The notes under the pieces were generated by a model. That model was not told where the DNA came from, did no database searches, and was given only the letters and a program-made list of their open reading frames with translations. The position numbers and the translations under genes were made by a program. DNA of 8,544 bases from Candidatus Woesearchaeota archaeon (lineage in GTDB: Archaea; Nanobdellota; Nanobdellia; Woesearchaeales; UBA11716): NCBI GenBank assembly GCA_013329175.1, contig DUKR01000078.1, forward strand, positions 1 to 8,544, in the 5' to 3' direction. This document shows positions 6,239 through 8,544 of the stretch, piece after piece. Position 1 is the first letter of the stretch. Every line of letters begins with the position of its first letter.

Positions 6239-6345
6239 TGGGGCTGCCCGGAGTTTCGGAAAAGCCCCACATGATGAGCATTTTATTCGAACCGGGGTCT
6301 TAAGGTCCCAAACCTCAAATGATAGCCAGGCTACACCACAGCCCC
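6239..6345 (-). tRNA. tRNA-Pro (anticodon UGG) with an intron in the T-loop
   Basis: Read from 6345 down, the acceptor stem GGGGCTG pairs with CAGCCCC (6246-6240), with discriminator A at 6239 and no encoded CCA. The D-arm has GTGT, AGCCTGGCTA (G18G19) and TCAT. The anticodon stem TGAGG/CCTTA encloses TTTGGGA, giving anticodon TGG (6310-6308) with G37 as in proline tRNAs. A four-base variable loop AGAC precedes the T-stem CCCGG/CCGGG. The T-loop is interrupted after TTCGAA by 33 bases and resumes with T, giving TTCGAAT after splicing and a mature length of 74 bases. Without the intron the T-arm cannot form. It lies 49 bases upstream of rpl37ae on the same strand and may be co-transcribed with it. 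Confidence 0.93.
6253..6285 (-). other. tRNA intron (33 bases) between T-loop positions 59 and 60
   Basis: A bulge-helix-bulge motif frames it exactly. Outside is the T-stem ending GG/CC. The first bulge is ACT (6254-6252). The central helix is 4 bp, exon TTCG (6291-6288) with intron CGAA (6258-6255). The second bulge is AAT (6287-6285). Cutting between the second and third base of each bulge, as the archaeal splicing endonuclease does, gives AA|T and AC|T and restores TTCGAAT. The inside folds as a hairpin: AAAA with TTTT, then GCTC with GGGC around an 8-base loop, with a bulged C and T. Confidence 0.88.
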
Positions 6346-6380
6346 ATGTGACGAGTAGCATGAACAGGATTCGAGGAGGG

Positions 6381-6390
6381 TTTTTAAATG
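6381..6390 (-). promoter_or_regulatory. TATA box of tRNA-Pro and probably the rpl37ae cluster
   Basis: The minus strand reads CATTTAAAAA, about 40 bases before the 5' end of the tRNA. A start 26 bases downstream would leave a leader of about 14 bases for RNase P to remove. No equally good TATA box lies in the 49 bases between the tRNA and rpl37ae, so this promoter may serve the whole cluster. The sequence could also act on the plus strand, but aRF1 has a better placed box of its own. Confidence 0.5.
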
Positions 6391-6520
6391 TATCGCTGAT
6401 TGTTCTCTCCTGCTTTCTGGGATTTGCTAAATGAACAGAGACCTTAGCTTGAGCGCTGCGCACGTTACAGGCGAGGCAGGCAAGCTTCAAACTGGTGAGG
6501 TGTTACGCTATGCCCAAAGC

Positions 6521-6530
6521 ATTATAAACA
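6521..6530 (+). promoter_or_regulatory. TATA box of aRF1
   Basis: ATTATAAACA is a strong archaeal TATA match, centred about 26 bases before ATG 6551. It predicts a leaderless mRNA starting at that ATG and argues against the upstream ATG at 6431 as the start of the protein. Confidence 0.7.
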
Positions 6531-6550
6531 GCTGGTCTCCCCTCGGAAGA

Positions 6551-7645
6551 ATGAACTTAACCGAGCGCGAGCGGCACCATCTGAAGCGCTTCATCAAGGA
6601 GCTGAACCTGCATCGGGGAAGGCATACCGAGTTTGTGAGCGTGTATGTTCCGCAAGGCTATGACCTCAACAAAATCATCCAGCATCTCTCTCAGGAGCAG
6701 GGCACAGCAACCAACATCAAATCAGCAGGGACAAGGAAGAACGTGATATCATCGCTTGAGCGGATGATCCAGCACCTCAGGCTTTTTAGGCAGACGCCGC
6801 CAAACGGCCTGGCAGTGTTTTCAGGAAACGTTGCTGAGCGGGAGGGCCAGGAGGATTTCAAGGTATGGAGTATCGAGCCTCCTCTGCCTCTTAACGTGCG
6901 CATCTACCGCTGCGACAAGACGTTTGTCACCGACATCCTTGAGGATATGCTGGATGCCAAGGAAGCCTATGGCATGATAGTGATTGACAGGAGGGATGCA
7001 AACATCGCTCTCCTGAAAGGAAAGTCCATCATCCCCCTGTTAAAGACGCATTCTGAGGTGCCTGGAAAGTTCAAGGCAGGAGGGCAGTCAGCAGCGCGGT
7101 TCGAAAGGCTCAGAGAGGGCGCAGCAAAAGAGCACTACAAGAAGGTAGCAGAATATGCTAAAGAGCAGTTCCTAGGGATGAAAGGCTTAAAGGGGATCCT
7201 TGTAGGAGGCCCAGGGCCTACCAAGTATGAGTTCGTTGACGGCGGCTACATCACCAATGAGGTGAAGAAGAAAATCATAGCAATCAAGGACCTGTCTTAT
7301 ACTGAGGAGTTTGGCCTGCAGGAGCTTCTTGAGAAGAGCCAGGACGTGCTTGCTTCTGAAGAGGTAGCGCAGGAGAAGAAAATCATGGGCGACTTCTTCA
7401 ACCTTCTTGCTACAAACCAGGGAAAAGTAGCGTATGGCGAGGCTGAAGTGATGAAGCAATTGCAGATAGGGACAGTCGGCACGCTCCTGCTTTCTGAGCT
7501 GCTTGATGATGAAAAGATTGAGCAGTTTGAGCAGGAGGCAGAGAAGGTCAAAACAAGCGTGATGATCATCTCCGTTGAAACCAGGGAAGGAGCACAGCTT
7601 CGTGACATAGGCAGGGTGGCTGCAATTCTTCGGTTTGAGGTATAG
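6551..7645 (+). CDS. prf1: Peptide chain release factor aRF1
   Basis: This 364-residue factor recognises all three stop codons and triggers hydrolysis of peptidyl-tRNA on the ribosome, acting with the GTPase aEF1A in archaea. The N domain has RGRHTEFVSVYVP, the stop-codon motif NIKS at 55-58 and Y119-x-C121-x3-F125. The M domain has the catalytic GGQ at 177-179 followed by SAARFERLR. The C domain ends VMIISVETREGAQLRDIGRVAAILRFEV. These motif positions sit about six residues before those of human eRF1 (NIKS 61-64, GGQ 183-185), which supports the start at 6551; an in-frame ATG at 6431 would add 40 unrelated residues. The C domain runs directly from LLLSELLDDEKIEQFEQEAEKV into its last strand. 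No cysteine-containing minidomain is visible, which explains the short length against the roughly 400-420 residues usual for archaea. Confidence 0.96.
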   Translation: MNLTERERHHLKRFIKELNLHRGRHTEFVSVYVPQGYDLNKIIQHLSQEQGTATNIKSAGTRKNVISSLERMIQHLRLFRQTPPNGLAVFSGNVAEREGQEDFKVWSIEPPLPLNVRIYRCDKTFVTDILEDMLDAKEAYGMIVIDRRDANIALLKGKSIIPLLKTHSEVPGKFKAGGQSAARFERLREGAAKEHYKKVAEYAKEQFLGMKGLKGILVGGPGPTKYEFVDGGYITNEVKKKIIAIKDLSYTEEFGLQELLEKSQDVLASEEVAQEKKIMGDFFNLLATNQGKVAYGEAEVMKQLQIGTVGTLLLSELLDDEKIEQFEQEAEKVKTSVMIISVETREGAQLRDIGRVAAILRFEV

Positions 7646-7672
7646 GGTTAGTATCTGCAAATGTGATGGCAA

Positions 7673-7682
7673 GATATAAAAC
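7673..7682 (+). promoter_or_regulatory. TATA box of the metalloprotease gene
   Basis: GATATAAAAC is centred about 28 bases before ATG 7706, predicting a leaderless or nearly leaderless mRNA. It implies that the gene has its own promoter although it lies only 60 bases after aRF1. Confidence 0.65.
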
Positions 7683-7705
7683 AGGCTTTGCATTCTTATC
7701 TTACC

Positions 7706-8365
7706 ATGAGACTTGAATCCAGAGCATTACAGGAGCTTCTCCCTGACAATTACCATGACTACGTGATAGAATTGAGCTACTCGGGAAAGTTCAGGTCATA
7801 TAACGCCAATGTGCGCATGAGGGGAAGGCACATCAAGGTGAGCATGAGCAGGAAATGGGAAGAAGTGTCTGAAGAGATACAGGTTGGGCTTATCCAGTCC
7901 CTTCTTGTGCGGCTTCTGAAGGTGAGGGTGACGACAACCTCCATGGACATCTATGACATCTTCATGCGAAAGGTGCACATTGCTGTGCCTAAGAGCAAGG
8001 CTGAGCCATTGCTTGAGGAAAGCTTTGAGAGGGTGAATGCACTGCATTTTAATGGCATGGTTGATAAGCCAAATCTGGCGTGGGGGAACGATTCTCTTCG
8101 GAAGCTTGGGTCGTATGAGTACGGCACTGATACTATAGTCATGAGCACGGTATTTCGGGAATTGCCTGCGGAGCTGCTTGATTACGTGATGCATCATGAG
8201 ATGCTGCACAAGCATCTGAAATTCTATTCCAAGAACGGCAAGAGTTTCCACCACACCCATGCGTTTCGGATGCGGGAGAGGGCATATCCTGATTCGGCAA
8301 GGCTTGAGAAGGAACTGCAACATGAGATAACAAGGAAGAGGAGGAAGGTGCTATGGGGATTTTGA
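7706..8365 (+). CDS. SprT/YgjP-like zinc metalloprotease
   Basis: This 219-residue soluble protein carries a zincin signature in its C-terminal third. HEMLH at 164-168 fits HExxH with Glu165 as the catalytic base. The segment SFHHTHAFRMRERAYPD (from about 180) offers the third zinc ligand, most likely His183 by analogy with the H-x3-F spacing of YgjP-like proteins. Upstream, residues 110-160 (FERVNALHFNGMVDKPNLAWGN...) resemble the SprT-type lead-in to the active site. The N-terminal 100 residues are not recognised. No signal peptide or membrane segment is seen, so it should act in the cytoplasm; its substrate is unknown. SprT relatives in eukaryotes repair DNA-protein crosslinks, but that role should not be carried over. 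The start at 7706 follows from the TATA spacing; a TTG at 7688 would add six residues. Confidence 0.85.
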   Translation: MRLESRALQELLPDNYHDYVIELSYSGKFRSYNANVRMRGRHIKVSMSRKWEEVSEEIQVGLIQSLLVRLLKVRVTTTSMDIYDIFMRKVHIAVPKSKAEPLLEESFERVNALHFNGMVDKPNLAWGNDSLRKLGSYEYGTDTIVMSTVFRELPAELLDYVMHHEMLHKHLKFYSKNGKSFHHTHAFRMRERAYPDSARLEKELQHEITRKRRKVLWGF

Positions 8366-8403
8366 GAGTGGCAGAATAGCGTAGCCAAGGGACGCCCATG
8401 AAT

Positions 8404-8544
8404 TCAGTGCCGAAAAGTTGGAGTATTCTTGATAACGTAGTACTTCACCTTTATGAAGTTGCCCGCCTCTTTGTAACGTGGCATGGGTATCAAAATCCAG
8501 GAAAAAATGCATTCCCTTAAGACCTGACTTTCTGAACTGAGATA
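8404..8544 (-). CDS. Weak open frame running off the window edge, doubtful
   Basis: On the minus strand one frame is open from the window edge to a TGA at 8406-8404, 46 codons. An internal ATG at 8484 would give 26 residues beginning MPRYKEAGNFIKVKYYV. The codons after that ATG mostly end in G or C, like the neighbouring genes, so it could be the end of a larger minus-strand gene convergent with the protease. No ribosome binding site or TATA box precedes the ATG and I recognise no family. Chance is a real possibility. Confidence 0.2.
   Translation of the reverse strand, partial: YLSSESQVLRECIFSWILIPMPRYKEAGNFIKVKYYVIKNTPTFRH

Noticed and set aside
6190..6270. 27-residue N-terminal extension of L37Ae from an ATG at 6270
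   Set aside because: The extension overlaps the tRNA-Pro 3' half (6239-6270), has no family similarity, and L37Ae proteins begin at the MATLKKYG methionine.
6271..6277. ATGATGA resembling a box C/D sRNA C box on the plus strand
   Set aside because: It lies antisense within the tRNA intron and no D box (CTGA) with proper spacing and flanking terminal stem was found.
6431..6550. 40-residue N-terminal extension of aRF1 from an ATG at 6431
   Set aside because: A strong TATA box lies inside it, 26 bases before ATG 6551. The motif spacing of aRF1 fits the shorter form, and the extra residues look unrelated to the family.
7187..7693. 168-codon minus-strand open frame opposite aRF1
   Set aside because: It is a shadow of the aRF1 coding frame; no start signals and no recognisable protein.
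8442..8459. Inverted repeat ACTTCA-CCTTTA-TGAAGT
   Set aside because: A single 6-bp hairpin in A/T-rich sequence with no T-tract after it; frequent enough by chance that no function can be claimed.
8482..8526. Short plus-strand frame ATGGGTATC...TGA in the terminal region (14 residues)
   Set aside because: Too short, with no TATA box or ribosome binding site at suitable distance.

Overview
The window is archaeal. It carries a PEP synthase, an archaeal class I release factor (aRF1), ribosomal protein L37Ae, RNA polymerase subunit P (RpoP), prefoldin beta and a UPF0147 protein. Promoters have TATA boxes about 25-28 bases before start codons, ribosome binding sites are of the GAGGTG type, and a tRNA-Pro has a bulge-helix-bulge intron. 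A DPANN archaeon (Woesearchaeota-like or a relative) is my best guess, from the compact gene layout, the shortened aRF1 and the absence of a Pcc1 gene from the rpl37ae-rpoP-pfdB cluster. That placement is inference and no marker search was possible.

Layout. Bases 1-120 hold the promoter and about 60-base leader of ppsA (121-2517, +). ppsA converges, with only 9 bases between stop codons, on a two-gene minus-strand unit: glmS (4837-3011) followed by a translationally coupled GNAT acetyltransferase (3009-2527). Upstream of glmS, bases 4870-5176 have no convincing gene but are dense in inverted repeats, including a possible H-type pseudoknot and a GAAA-loop hairpin followed by eight T. Next is a minus-strand information-processing cluster, read from high to low coordinates: tRNA-Pro(UGG) with a 33-base intron in its T-loop, rpl37ae, rpoP, pfdB and a UPF0147 gene. 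From 6551 the plus strand carries aRF1, then an SprT/YgjP-like zinc metalloprotease. The last 179 bases hold at most a weak open frame on the minus strand.

Functions. ppsA makes PEP from pyruvate for gluconeogenesis. glmS draws on fructose-6-phosphate to make glucosamine-6-phosphate for amino-sugar and glycan precursors, and the coupled GNAT could be the next acetylation step (unproven). The central cluster supplies a ribosomal protein, an RNA polymerase subunit, a chaperone subunit and proline tRNA. aRF1 terminates translation.

Initiation appears split. glmS, aRF1 and the protease have TATA boxes that place transcription starts at or within a few bases of the ATG (leaderless). ppsA and several internal cistrons have GGTG-type ribosome binding sites. 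The strongest unusual observation is the T-loop intron of tRNA-Pro, which fits a textbook bulge-helix-bulge motif.
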